This document shows positions 35,707 through 45,695 of a stretch of 57,987 bases of DNA, piece after piece. The DNA comes from Rikenella microfusus. GTDB lineage: Bacteria; Bacteroidota; Bacteroidia; Bacteroidales; VadinHA17. Each line of letters opens with the position of its first letter. The stretch's first letter is position 1. The position numbers and the translations under genes were made by a program. The stretch is taken from positions 1-57,987 of the forward strand of contig DZBJ01000016.1 of assembly GCA_022736275.1 (NCBI GenBank), in the 5' to 3' direction. The notes under the pieces are model-generated. The model searched no databases. It saw nothing but the letters and a program-made list of their open reading frames with translations, and had not been told where the DNA came from.

Positions 35707-38700
35707 ATGACAGAGAGAGGGACATATTCCGGAAGCACATGCTCAGGATCATTGTCTCCTGTTATTACGCTGCATCGCTTGTTCCTGCTGATTCTGGTGC
35801 CGGTGCTTCTTATGGCTCCGCTCTCCCTGGCCGCCCAGGATGAACCTCTTTATGACGAGATTTCCGTTTATGTCAGATTGCCATACATCGGGGTTGGGGA
35901 GATTGATGCACTCATCAGGGATGCCGAGGTGTACCTGCCGGTGACCGCTCTTTTTGACTTCCTGAAGATAAGGAATGTCCCGTCGGATGATCTTGACCTC
36001 ATCACCGGGTTCTTCATCAATCCTGAAGCTGTATACACCATTGACAGGCCGGGAAACAGGATCATCTACGGCGGACGCACATGGGAGCTGAGTGAGGGTG
36101 ATATTGTAAGGTCGGAAACAAATCTTTACCTGAAGGCTCCATGGTATGGAAGGATCTTCGGGCTGGAATGCAGGTTCAGCTTCCGCGATCTTACGGTCAA
36201 TATCGAAACCAAACAGGAGCTGCCCGGGATAAGGGAGATGAAGCTGGAAGAGATGCGTGCCAACATGACCCGTCTCCGCGGTGAGGTTGAGGTTGACACA
36301 ACCATAGGAAGGAGCTATCCCGGCTTCAGGTTCGGCATGGCCGACTGGTCAGTCTATGCCACGGAGCAGGAAGGAGGGAACTCCCAGGCGCGTCTGAACC
36401 TATCGCTTGGCTCCGTAATTGCGGGAGGAGAAGCAAATGTGTCACTCAATTACAATACCGGCGATCCGTTCACGGAGAAGCAGCAGTATTACCTGTGGCG
36501 CCATGTAAACAATGACCGTACACTGCTTCGCCAGGTAATGGCAGGCAAGATCACTTCATATGCCACAGCTTCGATTTATGATCCCGTAGTGGGCATTCAG
36601 CTCACCAATACGCCCACAACCTTCAGGAGATCTTTCGGGACATATAACCTTACCGACCGGACTGAGCCCAACTGGACAGTCGAGCTATATGTCAACAACG
36701 TGCTTGTAGATTATGTCAAGGCAGATGCCTCGGGCTTCTTTACCTTTGAGGTGCCGCTTGTCTACGGTACCACCAATGTCAGGCTGAAATTTTACGGACC
36801 ATGGGGCGAGGAGCGTACACTCGAGCAGAGCCTCAGCATACCATATAATTTCATACCTCACAGGGAGCTGGAGTACGTGGTCAGTGCCGGTGTGGTGGAA
36901 GATTCGTTATGGAGCCGTTATTCAAGGGCCAGCATCAGTTACGGAGCCACCAGGTTTCTTACCCTCGGAGGCGGTGCTGAATATCTCTCATCCGTCGCCA
37001 CCGGTCCGCTGATGCCCTTTGTGAACGCTTCGGTGCGGCTTCCCGGCAACGTGCTTGTCTCAGGCGAATATACCTACGGTGTAAGGGGAAGGGCGACGCT
37101 GGCATACAGGCTGCCTTCAAACATCCAGCTTGATCTTGATTTTATTCGTTATGACAGGGGTCAGGAGGCCATCAGCTTCAATTACCTTGAGGAGCGTAAG
37201 GCGTCTCTCTCCATTCCATTTAAAATCAAGAAGTTTTCAGCCTATTCAAGGCTCTCCTGGAACCAGATTGTTCTTCCTTCAGCAGACTACAGCACTTCGG
37301 AGTGGCTTATTGCCGGCTCTATTCTGGGTGTCAGCACCAACCTCACCACTTACGCCGTCATTCCGGGGACAGGTGACCCAAGTCTTTACAGCAATCTTTC
37401 TCTTGGCGTCCGTCTTCCCGCAGAGATCCTGCTCATGCCGCAGGTGCAGTACAGCTACACTGACAACGGGTTCATGACAGCCAAGCTGAGCCTTGAGAAA
37501 CGCATTTTCCAGAAGGGATACATAAACCTGTCATTTGAGCAGAACTTCCGTCATGACATCAGTATGGGAGAGATAGGCATAAGGTACGACTTCTCCTTCG
37601 CTCAGGCGGGCGCATCGGCAAGACAGACCAACAGGGAGACCACACTTGTGCAGTATGCCAGGGGAAGCCTGATCAATGACCGGCCCACGGGATGGCTCAA
37701 GGCTGATAACCGCACCAATGTGGGCCGGGGAGGCATCTCCGTTGTCGCCTTCATGGACCTCAACGCTAACGGCCGCCGTGATCCGGGAGAACCAAAAGCC
37801 CCGGGCCTGAACGTAAGATCCAACAGCGGACGGCTCGATCGCAATGAAAAAGACACCACAATACATTTTTCCGGACTTGAACCCTATGTGAAATACTTCC
37901 TTGAAATTGACGAGAGCAGCTTTGAGAATATTTCCTGGAGAATAGAAAAGAAATCATATGCCGTGGTGGCTGATCCCAACATGATGAAGCTGATTGAAAT
38001 ACCGGTTTATGTCAGGGGAGAGGCCACGGGCACGGTGATGTACGAGGAGAATGGTGTTGCATCAGGTCTGGGCCGTGTGATAGTTAATTTCTACAACAGT
38101 TCCGGTATTGTTGCAGGCCGGGCCCTTACCGAAGAAGACGGGTACTTCAGCTGGTTCGGCCTTGCTCCCGGACAGTATACCATACGGATTGATACTGTCC
38201 AGCTGAGAAGGCTGAAGATGATTTCCGAGCCGGAATACCTGACCTTCAGTGTCATGAGCAATATGGAGGGTGACTACATTGACGGACTTGATTTCACCCT
38301 GAAGAAAATTACCTCTGTTCCTGACAGCGTCATTGCCGATAGTGCAGTGGTAGCAGCTGTTACTGCCGTGGCCGCTGAGCCTGTTTCGAGGGTTGTCTCC
38401 ACCGACACATCCTACCTGGTTATCCACGAAGTCACACGCGAGCTGATGACAATCACCGAGGACTATTATGCTGTCCAGTTCGGGGCCTTCCGCACGAAGA
38501 GGTATGCCGAGATCATGCAGAAGAAAGTACAGGCCGCGCTCGATAAGAATGTTGAGCTGTTCGAGGAGGATGGTTTATGGAAGGTTCGCATAACCGGCTT
38601 TGAAGACCGTGCTGATCTTGAAAAATATATACCGATCATACATGATCAGGGTATTACCGAGATCTGGGTCATAACCAACAAGGCCGTCAGGGGAGAATGG

Positions 38701-39450
38701 ATCACCATCAGCAGGGAGGACTCGCTTGCTCTTGTCAGGGAAAGGCTGGCAGAGGCGCCGGCGCCGGAACCAGAGCCTGAACCAGAACCGAAACCAGAGC
38801 CGGAGCCTGTTCCGGTCGTAATTGCCGGTACGACCGTTCAGCTCGGTGCATTCAACAGCCTTGAGGAGACATCTGCAATGACTGACAGGCTTCTCGCCGC
38901 TGCGGAGAAACTGGTCACAATAAGGAACGAAGGGGGTCTGTTCAAGATCCAGATAACCGGCTTTGCCGACACCAGCGAGGTGAGAGACTTCATTCCGCTG
39001 ATGAGGAAGTACGGCTTTACTGACATTCTTGTCATTCATCAGGATGAAACAGAGCTTGTACCTGTCGCACCTGCTTTGATGCCTCCGGCGGCCGTTGAAC
39101 CGCAGCCCGGGGTGCTCCTGCCGGCTGAAGAGCCCGTAGTGCAGCAACAGCCTGAAGTAGTTGTGCCGGAGAAGCCGGCGGTTGAGAAAGAGATTGTCCC
39201 GCCGCCACCGGTGCCGAGATTTATCCTTCATGCCGCCAGCTATCCCAAGCGCTCACAGGCAGAAAGGGCTAAACTAAAGATCGAACGTAAGCTGAAGCTG
39301 CCGGTGGAAATTATGGAGGAGTGGGACAGGTACCGGGTTGTTGTGACCGGATTCTTTACCCGGGAGGAGACATATCCTTACTATCCTGAGCTTGCAGGAC
39401 TGGGATTCTCGGATATCTTTGTCTATGAAAAACCGCTGATAGACAGATAG
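35707..39450 (+). CDS. Usher-like outer-membrane protein fused to three SPOR-like domains
   Basis: A 1247-residue protein. After a signal peptide with a long n-region (...SLAAQ, about residue 44), residues about 50-180 form an N-terminal domain with [15 protein letters not shown]. About 190-650 looks like a beta-barrel. Around 310-380 the segment [37 protein letters not shown] is the usher-like hallmark. About 675-880 is an SdrD/carboxypeptidase-regulatory-like part with [12 protein letters not shown] and a second beta-sandwich. Three SPOR-like repeats follow (starting near 918, 1043 and 1171: [40 protein letters not shown]), joined by Pro/Glu linkers. SPOR domains bind denuded peptidoglycan, so the barrel may be anchored to the wall. 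It lies 27 bases after the third DUF4402 gene. Confidence 0.78.
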   Translation: MTERGTYSGSTCSGSLSPVITLHRLFLLILVPVLLMAPLSLAAQDEPLYDEISVYVRLPYIGVGEIDALIRDAEVYLPVTALFDFLKIRNVPSDDLDLITGFFINPEAVYTIDRPGNRIIYGGRTWELSEGDIVRSETNLYLKAPWYGRIFGLECRFSFRDLTVNIETKQELPGIREMKLEEMRANMTRLRGEVEVDTTIGRSYPGFRFGMADWSVYATEQEGGNSQARLNLSLGSVIAGGEANVSLNYNTGDPFTEKQQYYLWRHVNNDRTLLRQVMAGKITSYATASIYDPVVGIQLTNTPTTFRRSFGTYNLTDRTEPNWTVELYVNNVLVDYVKADASGFFTFEVPLVYGTTNVRLKFYGPWGEERTLEQSLSIPYNFIPHRELEYVVSAGVVEDSLWSRYSRASISYGATRFLTLGGGAEYLSSVATGPLMPFVNASVRLPGNVLVSGEYTYGVRGRATLAYRLPSNIQLDLDFIRYDRGQEAISFNYLEERKASLSIPFKIKKFSAYSRLSWNQIVLPSADYSTSEWLIAGSILGVSTNLTTYAVIPGTGDPSLYSNLSLGVRLPAEILLMPQVQYSYTDNGFMTAKLSLEKRIFQKGYINLSFEQNFRHDISMGEIGIRYDFSFAQAGASARQTNRETTLVQYARGSLINDRPTGWLKADNRTNVGRGGISVVAFMDLNANGRRDPGEPKAPGLNVRSNSGRLDRNEKDTTIHFSGLEPYVKYFLEIDESSFENISWRIEKKSYAVVADPNMMKLIEIPVYVRGEATGTVMYEENGVASGLGRVIVNFYNSSGIVAGRALTEEDGYFSWFGLAPGQYTIRIDTVQLRRLKMISEPEYLTFSVMSNMEGDYIDGLDFTLKKITSVPDSVIADSAVVAAVTAVAAEPVSRVVSTDTSYLVIHEVTRELMTITEDYYAVQFGAFRTKRYAEIMQKKVQAALDKNVELFEEDGLWKVRITGFEDRADLEKYIPIIHDQGITEIWVITNKAVRGEWITISREDSLALVRERLAEAPAPEPEPEPEPKPEPEPVPVVIAGTTVQLGAFNSLEETSAMTDRLLAAAEKLVTIRNEGGLFKIQITGFADTSEVRDFIPLMRKYGFTDILVIHQDETELVPVAPALMPPAAVEPQPGVLLPAEEPVVQQQPEVVVPEKPAVEKEIVPPPPVPRFILHAASYPKRSQAERAKLKIERKLKLPVEIMEEWDRYRVVVTGFFTREETYPYYPELAGLGFSDIFVYEKPLIDR

Positions 39451-39463
39451 TAAAAAATACCTT

Positions 39464-40306
39464 ATGAAGTACGTAGGAGCCCACATAAGCGCAGCAGGAG
39501 GTGTGGAGAATGCACCGGTCAATGCGCATGAGATAGGAGCAAAGGCTTTTGCCTTTTTCACCAAGAACCAGCGCCAGTGGGTGTCGCCTCCTCTTACCAG
39601 GAAGAGCATCGATGCCTTTCGGGAAAACTGTGAAAAATACGGGTTCAAGCCTCAACAGATACTGCCGCATGACAGTTACCTGATCAACCTGGGAGCCCCT
39701 GATCCGGAAGGACTGGGACGTTCACGCCATGCTTTCAATGATGAGATGAAGCGATGTGAGCAGCTTGGGCTTGACAGGCTTAACTTCCATCCGGGAAGTC
39801 ATCTTGAAAGGATAACTGAAGAGCAGAGCCTTGATCTCATTGCAGAATCAGTCAACATTGCCCTCTCAAAAAGCAACGGCGTAACCGCCGTCATTGAGAA
39901 CACCGCCGGACAGGGTACCAATCTTGGCTACAGGTTCGAACACCTCAGGTATATCATTGACAGGATTGAGGACAGAAGCAGGGTGGGGGTGTGTATTGAC
40001 ACCTGCCACGCATTTACCTCAGGTTATGACCTTTCGACGGCCGAAGGGTTCAGGAAGGTGTTTGACGAGTTTGAGAGGATAGTGGGGTTTAAGTACTTGC
40101 GCGGTATGCATCTCAATGAATCCAAAAAGGCCTTCGGCACGCGTGTTGACAGGCATGACAGCCTGCATAAGGGTGAGCTGGGCGATGAGGCTTTCGGCCT
40201 GATAATGAATGACCCCCGTTTTGACGGCATGCCGCTCATACTGGAGACTCCCGACGAGACGCTCTGGGCAGAAGAGATAAAATATCTCTACTCACAGCAG
40301 AGATAA
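39464..40306 (+). CDS. nfo: Endonuclease IV (deoxyribonuclease IV)
   Basis: Nfo (280 residues) is a zinc-dependent AP endonuclease of base-excision repair. The AP endonuclease 2 fold and ligands are visible: [10 protein letters not shown] at the start, [31 protein letters not shown], and [19 protein letters not shown]. Length is normal. It begins 13 bases after the usher-like gene with no terminator between, so it may be transcribed with that operon, but its function is unrelated. Confidence 0.96.
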   Translation: MKYVGAHISAAGGVENAPVNAHEIGAKAFAFFTKNQRQWVSPPLTRKSIDAFRENCEKYGFKPQQILPHDSYLINLGAPDPEGLGRSRHAFNDEMKRCEQLGLDRLNFHPGSHLERITEEQSLDLIAESVNIALSKSNGVTAVIENTAGQGTNLGYRFEHLRYIIDRIEDRSRVGVCIDTCHAFTSGYDLSTAEGFRKVFDEFERIVGFKYLRGMHLNESKKAFGTRVDRHDSLHKGELGDEAFGLIMNDPRFDGMPLILETPDETLWAEEIKYLYSQQR

Positions 40307-40349
40307 TTGCCGAATTTTTCATGATTCCCAGATTATTATTGAATTTCAG

Positions 40350-41408
40350 TTATCTGGCCCTTACATACTGATGGGGCCATTGAATATCATCACCGAGTTC
40401 TTTTGCTGCCTGCAAAGGAAAATAGGGATTTCTCAGCAGTTCGCGTCCCATAAGTATAAGGTCTGCCTTCTCTTCCCGGAGTATCTCCTCCGCCTGCGAT
40501 GCTGATGTGATGAGGCCTACGGCACCGGTCATTATACCCGTTTTCCGCAGGGCACTGGCGAATGGCACCTGGAATCCGGGAGCAGCCGGTATCTTCGCAT
40601 TGTGGACGTTTCCTCCCGATGAGCAGTCGATCAGGTCGGCGCCGGATTTTCGCAGCAGGTATGCCAGTCCGACGCTCTCTTCCAGGTTCCATCCACCTTC
40701 GGTCCAGTCAGTCGAGGATATGCGCACAAAGAGCGGATTCTCATCAGGCATAACCGACCTGACGGCTTCTGTGACCTGTATCAGCAGCCTGGTACGGTTT
40801 TCGAATGACCCGCCATACTCATCGGTACGGTGGTTGCTCAGTGGCGACAGGAACTCCTGGAGGAGGTATCCGTGGGCACTGTGGATCTCCACTACCTTAA
40901 ATCCGGCTTTCACTGCCCGCACTGCTGCCTGGCGGAATCCTGATATGATCCTTTCGAGACATATACCGTCAGCCATCCCCGGGGCTCTTTCACCCGGACT
41001 GAAAGGGATGGCTGAGGGGGCAACCGTCTCCCATCCTCCGTTTTTAAGGTCGAGCTGTTTTCCCCCCTCAACAGGTATTGCACATGAGGCTTTCCTGCCG
41101 GCATGGGCAAGCTGTATCCCGGCAACCGATCCCTGAGAATGGATAAATTCGGTTATCCTTCTTAGCCCGGCGATGTGATCATCGTGCCATAATCCCAGGT
41201 CGCCCGGGGTGATCCGGCCCTCCGGCCATACTGCCGTTGCCTCAGCAATTATCAGTCCTGTGCCTCCGGTGGCCCTGGTCCCGAGATGAACAAGATGCCA
41301 GTCGTTTGCGAACCCATCCTTTGCCGAATACTGGCACATGGGAGACATAGCGATACGGTTTTTCAGGGTGACGTTCCTTATGTTTAACGGAGAGAAGAGA
41401 ATTGACAT
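40350..41408 (-). CDS. NADH:flavin oxidoreductase, Old Yellow Enzyme family (YqjM type)
   Basis: A 352-residue FMN-dependent TIM-barrel enzyme expected to reduce activated C=C bonds using NAD(P)H. The start matches the YqjM-like subgroup: NRIAMSPMCQYSA with Cys25, the residue that tunes FMN in YqjM. GIQLAHAGRKAS, EIHSAHGYLLQEFLSPLSNHRTDEYG and a C-terminal FMN phosphate site around LILMGRELLRNPYFPLQAA are also present. The physiological substrate is unknown. It stands alone on the minus strand. Confidence 0.93.
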   Translation of the reverse strand: MSILFSPLNIRNVTLKNRIAMSPMCQYSAKDGFANDWHLVHLGTRATGGTGLIIAEATAVWPEGRITPGDLGLWHDDHIAGLRRITEFIHSQGSVAGIQLAHAGRKASCAIPVEGGKQLDLKNGGWETVAPSAIPFSPGERAPGMADGICLERIISGFRQAAVRAVKAGFKVVEIHSAHGYLLQEFLSPLSNHRTDEYGGSFENRTRLLIQVTEAVRSVMPDENPLFVRISSTDWTEGGWNLEESVGLAYLLRKSGADLIDCSSGGNVHNAKIPAAPGFQVPFASALRKTGIMTGAVGLITSASQAEEILREEKADLILMGRELLRNPYFPLQAAKELGDDIQWPHQYVRAR

Positions 41409-41662
41409 GGTATTTATTTTATTATTCAGTTTTGGGTAAAGATACCTTCCTTAAGTCTTTCAGAACCTGTAGAAAAAACCCAGGCTTCCGGTGGAGTTTC
41501 AACGGCTAAAAATACACCTTTTTGAATTACTCCCTTGTACCGGTGATCTTCGTTTTGAAGATGGACCAGAATTGAACCAAATGATGTATTTTAGGGTCGT
41601 GTGAGCAGATTCGCTTCCGGTCTGCACATGATAATGACCGGGACGGATAGCAGCCAGTAATA

Positions 41663-43156
41663 ATGAAAAAGCATATGAAAAAGACAATGTTGTTGCTGAT
41701 TCTGGTTCTCGTTGCGGTACCAGGCAATGGACAGGAATCAGGAGATGCAGCTCTTCTGAAAGCCATGCATACCATCTCAAGTCATGATTTGATGGGGTAT
41801 GTCATCGAACAGACTGATGAAAAATATGAGGGCAGGCTGACAGGCACCCCCGGCTACCAGATGTGTGCCGAGTGGCTTGCCGGAGAGTTTGAAGAGTGGG
41901 GGCTTGCTCCCGGAGGAGATGACGGCAGCTGGTTCCAGTGGTTTGATATACCTTATACACTGGTGTATCCCGACTGCGGGCTCACTCTGCATATGCCACT
42001 GAAGGACGGATCCGGTCTTCAGAAACATTACAGGTACATAAGTGAATATATGCCCGGGTCTACTTCGGGCAACGGTACTGTAACCGGCGAGGTTGTCTAT
42101 GCAGGCTATGGCATTACCGCGCCTGAACTGGGGTATGATGATTATTCCAAGGTTGATGTCAAGGGTAAAATTATCTTAATCGAGAGCGAGGCTCCCGTCA
42201 GTCCCTCTGCAGGTCCTGAAAAATTCAATCCCTGGTATGAACATTCGTTTCACCAGAGCAAGCTGGCAAACGCCGCGGCACACGGGGCAATAGGTATGAT
42301 ATATAATTACGGACCCATTGCCAATCCGAACAATGCATATATTGAGGATTTCATCTACGTTCATGTCGGAGATACGATTGTCAGGGACATTTTTGCAGGA
42401 ACGGGATTGAACTACGAAACCGTTGTCGGAGAGATAAAGACCACGCTGAAGCCCCGTTCCTTCAACACGAAAAAGGTGGTCACCGTTAAGATGAGCACTC
42501 AGCATTTTCCTGACGGCAGGGGGAGCAATGTGATAGGGGTATTGTCTGGTTCAGATCCGGAGCTTGGCAAGGAAGCAGTTATTATCGGAGCGCATCTTGA
42601 CCATCTCGGCAAATGCTACGAAATTATACCCGGTGCCAATGACAACGCTTCAGCCGTTGCCGTGATGATGGGAGTAGCAAGGGCACTGGCAGAGAATAAG
42701 ATCACGCTGAAAAGAACTGTTATTTTTCTCTCCTTCGGGGCTGAGGAACAGGCGATTGTGGGTGCAAAGGCATATCTTGACGATCCGTTGATGCCCCTGG
42801 AAAAGAGTGTTCTCCTTAACATGGACGGTGTGGGGATCGGTCATTCAATAAGGGCTGCGGCCGGGCTCGACTTTCCCGTCCTCTGGTCATTCATTGAGGA
42901 GGTAAACAACAGCTACATCCACAGACCCCTGTCGGCAAATCATTTTCCGAATCATGGACGACCACGGCTTGACGCTGCGAGGTTCCTAGCTGTAGGAGTG
43001 CCGTCGATCAGTTTTTCAACATTCGGCTCGGCCAATTATTATCATGTGCCTCTCGATAACCTGGATATAATCAAACCGGAAATAATGGAGGATCTGGCTC
43101 AGCTTCTTTTTATGGCTGTGGTCAACATGGCAAACAGCTCATCACCGCTGAGATAG
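41663..43156 (+). CDS. Secreted M28 family metallopeptidase
   Basis: A 497-residue exported aminopeptidase-like protein: signal peptide to about residue 25 (...VPGNGQ), a PA-type insert domain (about 120-260), then the M28 zinc peptidase core. The metal-site segments are GAHLDHLG (about 309-316), PGANDNASA, SFGAEEQAIVG with the general-base Glu, MDGVG and a final His in YYHVPLDN. The protein would remove N-terminal residues from peptides in the periplasm or outside. No lipobox or T9SS domain is visible. An alternative start four codons in (MKKTMLLL) is possible. Confidence 0.9.
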   Translation: MKKHMKKTMLLLILVLVAVPGNGQESGDAALLKAMHTISSHDLMGYVIEQTDEKYEGRLTGTPGYQMCAEWLAGEFEEWGLAPGGDDGSWFQWFDIPYTLVYPDCGLTLHMPLKDGSGLQKHYRYISEYMPGSTSGNGTVTGEVVYAGYGITAPELGYDDYSKVDVKGKIILIESEAPVSPSAGPEKFNPWYEHSFHQSKLANAAAHGAIGMIYNYGPIANPNNAYIEDFIYVHVGDTIVRDIFAGTGLNYETVVGEIKTTLKPRSFNTKKVVTVKMSTQHFPDGRGSNVIGVLSGSDPELGKEAVIIGAHLDHLGKCYEIIPGANDNASAVAVMMGVARALAENKITLKRTVIFLSFGAEEQAIVGAKAYLDDPLMPLEKSVLLNMDGVGIGHSIRAAAGLDFPVLWSFIEEVNNSYIHRPLSANHFPNHGRPRLDAARFLAVGVPSISFSTFGSANYYHVPLDNLDIIKPEIMEDLAQLLFMAVVNMANSSSPLR

Positions 43157-43236
43157 ATTTTCGGGCGGATTGGCATCACCGTCACCACTAAGATAATTAT
43201 GCCCCCCGGTTTGGTATCACCTTTTGTACTGGCGCC

Positions 43237-44121
43237 TCAAAGCTCCAGGGGGTTGTCGTGCTTGATGAAGGTTCTGCTCTGCAGTTCACTGAATGCCAGG
43301 TTCAGTTCCTCCTGGGTGTTCATTACAATGGGGCCTCCCCATGCAACAGGTTCCCGCAGCGGCTTTGCAGCAATAACAAAAAATCTTGCTCCGCCAGGCC
43401 CTGCCTTGACCCTTAACTCATCAAATTCAGTGCTGGCTGACGACGAGGCAGTCATCAGGATGGCACACGCCTTTTCTTCAAAGTTTGCCAGGGCATCATC
43501 AGCGGCCAGTGTGCCCTCTATCAGGTAGAGGAACATGGTCTGGTCGTTGGGGGTTTCATTGTAGCTCCAGACACTGTCGGGCTCAAGATCAACATCGAGG
43601 TACTGCACTCTGACATATTCGCCCTTGACTGCCCCCGGGTTATTCTTATAGTTGCCTGACAGGACCCTGACGGTTGCGTTTTTCTCAGTGGCCACTGCAA
43701 CATCCTGTTGCCTTATATCACGATAAGCAGGCTGAGTCATCTTATCCTTTTTCGGAAGGTTGACCCATAGCTGGCATCCCAGCATCCTTTCCGATGCCCG
43801 TGGCATCTCCTGGTGAATGATGCCTGATCCGGCGGTCATCCACTGACACTGAAGGTCCCCGATGACACCCTTGTTTCCAAGGCTGTCTCCATGTTCAATG
43901 TCGCCCTTAAGCAGGTAAGTGACAGTTTCGATACCACGGTGCGGATGCCACGGGAATCCTTTGATATAATCGGCAGGATATGAAGAATCAAATCCGTCGA
44001 GCATCAGGAACGGATCAAAGTCAATAATAGTCCTTATTCCCAGGACTCTGCGCAAATGAACGCCCGCACCGTCAACAGCGTGCTGACCTCTAACTGCCTG
44101 TTTAAATCTTCTTCCAGCCAT
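43237..44121 (-). CDS. Pirin family protein
   Basis: A 294-residue bicupin. The N-terminal cupin has the metal-binding set in FPWHPHRGIETVTYLLKG and SGIIHQEMPR (His, His, His, Glu). The C-terminal cupin ends with the family tail near EPVAWGGPIVMN. Bacterial pirins have been described as quercetinases or as regulators of metabolic enzymes; nothing here tells which. It is a single gene, convergent with the M28 peptidase. Confidence 0.92.
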   Translation of the reverse strand: MAGRRFKQAVRGQHAVDGAGVHLRRVLGIRTIIDFDPFLMLDGFDSSYPADYIKGFPWHPHRGIETVTYLLKGDIEHGDSLGNKGVIGDLQCQWMTAGSGIIHQEMPRASERMLGCQLWVNLPKKDKMTQPAYRDIRQQDVAVATEKNATVRVLSGNYKNNPGAVKGEYVRVQYLDVDLEPDSVWSYNETPNDQTMFLYLIEGTLAADDALANFEEKACAILMTASSSASTEFDELRVKAGPGGARFFVIAAKPLREPVAWGGPIVMNTQEELNLAFSELQSRTFIKHDNPLEL

Positions 44122-44193
44122 AGGTTCTCATTTGGTGATATTGCCTGCAGATGATCTCCTTTTGTGTATGAAAAATGTGCTGGCCTGCCGGCG

Positions 44194-44829
44194 TTACTCT
44201 TTAATCAAACCCTTCTTTTTCATCTCCTTTCTTATAATGTTTACGATACCGGTCATGGCCGCTTCCACTTTGTTGGGGCTCAATGATGCTGTAACTCCTG
44301 ACCAGACGAGCATTTTCCTTTCAAGCGAATAGATATTCGTTTCAACGATATAGTCCTTGAAGCCCTCCATATCAACGTGGGTATTTTCGTCCCCCGAGCC
44401 GATATTATAAGAAACGCCATAACTGTATCCATAGGGTCCGTAGCTGACAAAGCTTGAGTATGTGGTTCCCGGATCGGAGACGGTTCTTGTCCGTACTGCA
44501 GCTTTGACGCGAAGCGTTATGGCACCGTCATATCCGTCTTTTATCAGTCTTTCAGCCAGCTCTTTGTTCGAAGTGTCAGCCGGAGTAACATAAGCATACG
44601 ATGGAACAGCCTTCTCTTTACCTATCAGGGATACAAGCTTGTCTTCCGCAGCTTTCCTGTTCTCCGGGGTTTTAGCGTAAACCATGATTAATACTTTGTC
44701 AAACGGCTCCACCGGGTTCTGTGAAAGAGAGGGATCAGTCCAGGTCTTCCTCAGTTGCGTTGTGGTGGCGCAGCCAGCCATTATTATTGATAAACTCAGA
44801 GCCAGGATTAATCTTGAAACAGGTTTCAT
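44194..44829 (-). CDS. DUF4136-like lipoprotein
   Basis: A 211-residue lipoprotein; from the ATG at 44829 the signal sequence ends SIIMAGC. The mature part contains the DUF4136-like opening LRKTWTDPS and alternating strands, for example KVLIMVYAK, and a Gly/Tyr/Ser-rich segment (YGPYGYSYGVSYNIG). Later strands include TNIYSLERKMLVWSGV, typical of the family, whose role is unknown. An upstream in-frame ATG at 44871 exists but would put 14 extra polar residues before the signal peptide. Confidence 0.75.
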   Translation of the reverse strand: MKPVSRLILALSLSIIMAGCATTTQLRKTWTDPSLSQNPVEPFDKVLIMVYAKTPENRKAAEDKLVSLIGKEKAVPSYAYVTPADTSNKELAERLIKDGYDGAITLRVKAAVRTRTVSDPGTTYSSFVSYGPYGYSYGVSYNIGSGDENTHVDMEGFKDYIVETNIYSLERKMLVWSGVTASLSPNKVEAAMTGIVNIIRKEMKKKGLIKE

Positions 44830-44868
44830 ATTGCGGGTTTGGTTACTGTTATACATATTTTGATTGAC

Positions 44869-44876
44869 CAAATTTA
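44869..44876 (-). promoter_or_regulatory. Candidate -7 element for the DUF4136-like gene
   Basis: The minus strand reads TAAATTTG, an exact TAnnTTTG match, with a predicted start near 44863, about 34 bases before the ATG at 44829. No -33 TTTG is visible. If real, it also argues against translation from the upstream ATG at 44871. Confidence 0.4.
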
Positions 44877-45032
44877 GTCTTTTAATACGGATTCATATCT
44901 AAGTTGTCTCCCCTGGCATAAAGGCGATTCAGGAAACACACCCTTAGCAGTTCCCGATTGGTTACCGGTCCGGAAGGGCGGCATCAACCTATCTGAGAGT
45001 TTAATCCTGAAGGTTTTGAATCTCCCGGTTAT

Positions 45033-45263
45033 TTACATGGTTGTTTTAGTTGTGGTGTCTTCGTATGCCACAATATCATAGTGCGCATAATGACCCGTGA
45101 TCTCTTTCCATGCACTTTCAAGATCCGCGGGATAAGGTGTGACAAACTCTCCTTTTTCGAAAACATACAAGGGCGACTTGGGCCATTCCAGTGGCTTTGA
45201 ACAGGAATTAAGGATAAACAGACACGCCAGAAATGCGGGATATAATGATCTGCCTTTTTGCAT
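45033..45263 (-). CDS. Small lipoprotein of unknown function
   Basis: A 76-residue product with an ATG start and a lipoprotein signal (ACLFILNSC, Cys21). The short mature part has several aromatic and acidic residues, SPLYVFEKGEFVTPYPADLESAW. I recognise no family. It is flanked by about 200 and 90 non-coding bases, and its reading frame is small enough that chance cannot be ruled out, but the lipobox supports it. Confidence 0.5.
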   Translation of the reverse strand: MQKGRSLYPAFLACLFILNSCSKPLEWPKSPLYVFEKGEFVTPYPADLESAWKEITGHYAHYDIVAYEDTTTKTTM

Positions 45264-45350
45264 TATGCTAAATTATAATGACATGCTTCCCGGCCAATCT
45301 ATTTAAAAGTCCATTTAATTCCAAACAATCAGTCACCCGGGGGTTCTGAA

Positions 45351-45596
45351 TCATACCAGGTTATTGTAGCCCTGCTTCCTGTACTTTCGCCTCCAGAGAA
45401 TATATCCGCTGAAAACTACTATCAATCCGGTCAGTGCGGCCAGCGGAACAATAAGTATATAAAAGCTGCCGATAAGTTTTTCAAAGATCCTTCCTGTATG
45501 AATTTTCAGGCACAGGCTCCAGAAAGAGATTTTGGATTCACTGACCAGCTTTTCGCCACGGAGAATAGAGGTTTTGGATAAATGAAACGCCGGCAA
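45351..45596 (-). pseudogene. Remnant of a PepSY-associated transmembrane protein
   Basis: The open frame encodes KIHTGRIFEKLIGSFYILIVPL followed by a hydrophobic helix and WRRKYRK. This is the C-terminal end of PepSY-TM proteins, where LHTG and a last transmembrane helix are typical. Only about 80 residues remain, there is no ATG in the frame (the only initiator is a TTG), and the PepSY domains and the other three helices are missing. I read it as a decayed gene; PepSY-TM proteins are often linked to iron uptake or reductases, but nothing like that remains beside it. Confidence 0.55.
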
Positions 45597-45695
45597 AAAT
45601 ATTAATTTTCATTAACAAGCCTTCGAAACAGTCAAATATGTGAGAACTCAGAATTTCTTTTTTCCGGACAATTGAACAGCAGGTTAAAGCAAGAA

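Noticed and set aside
35707..39450. Alternative reading of the usher-like protein as a TonB-dependent receptor
   Set aside because: No plug domain or TonB box is visible, and the [11 protein letters not shown] / FYGPWGEER segments fit usher-type proteins better.
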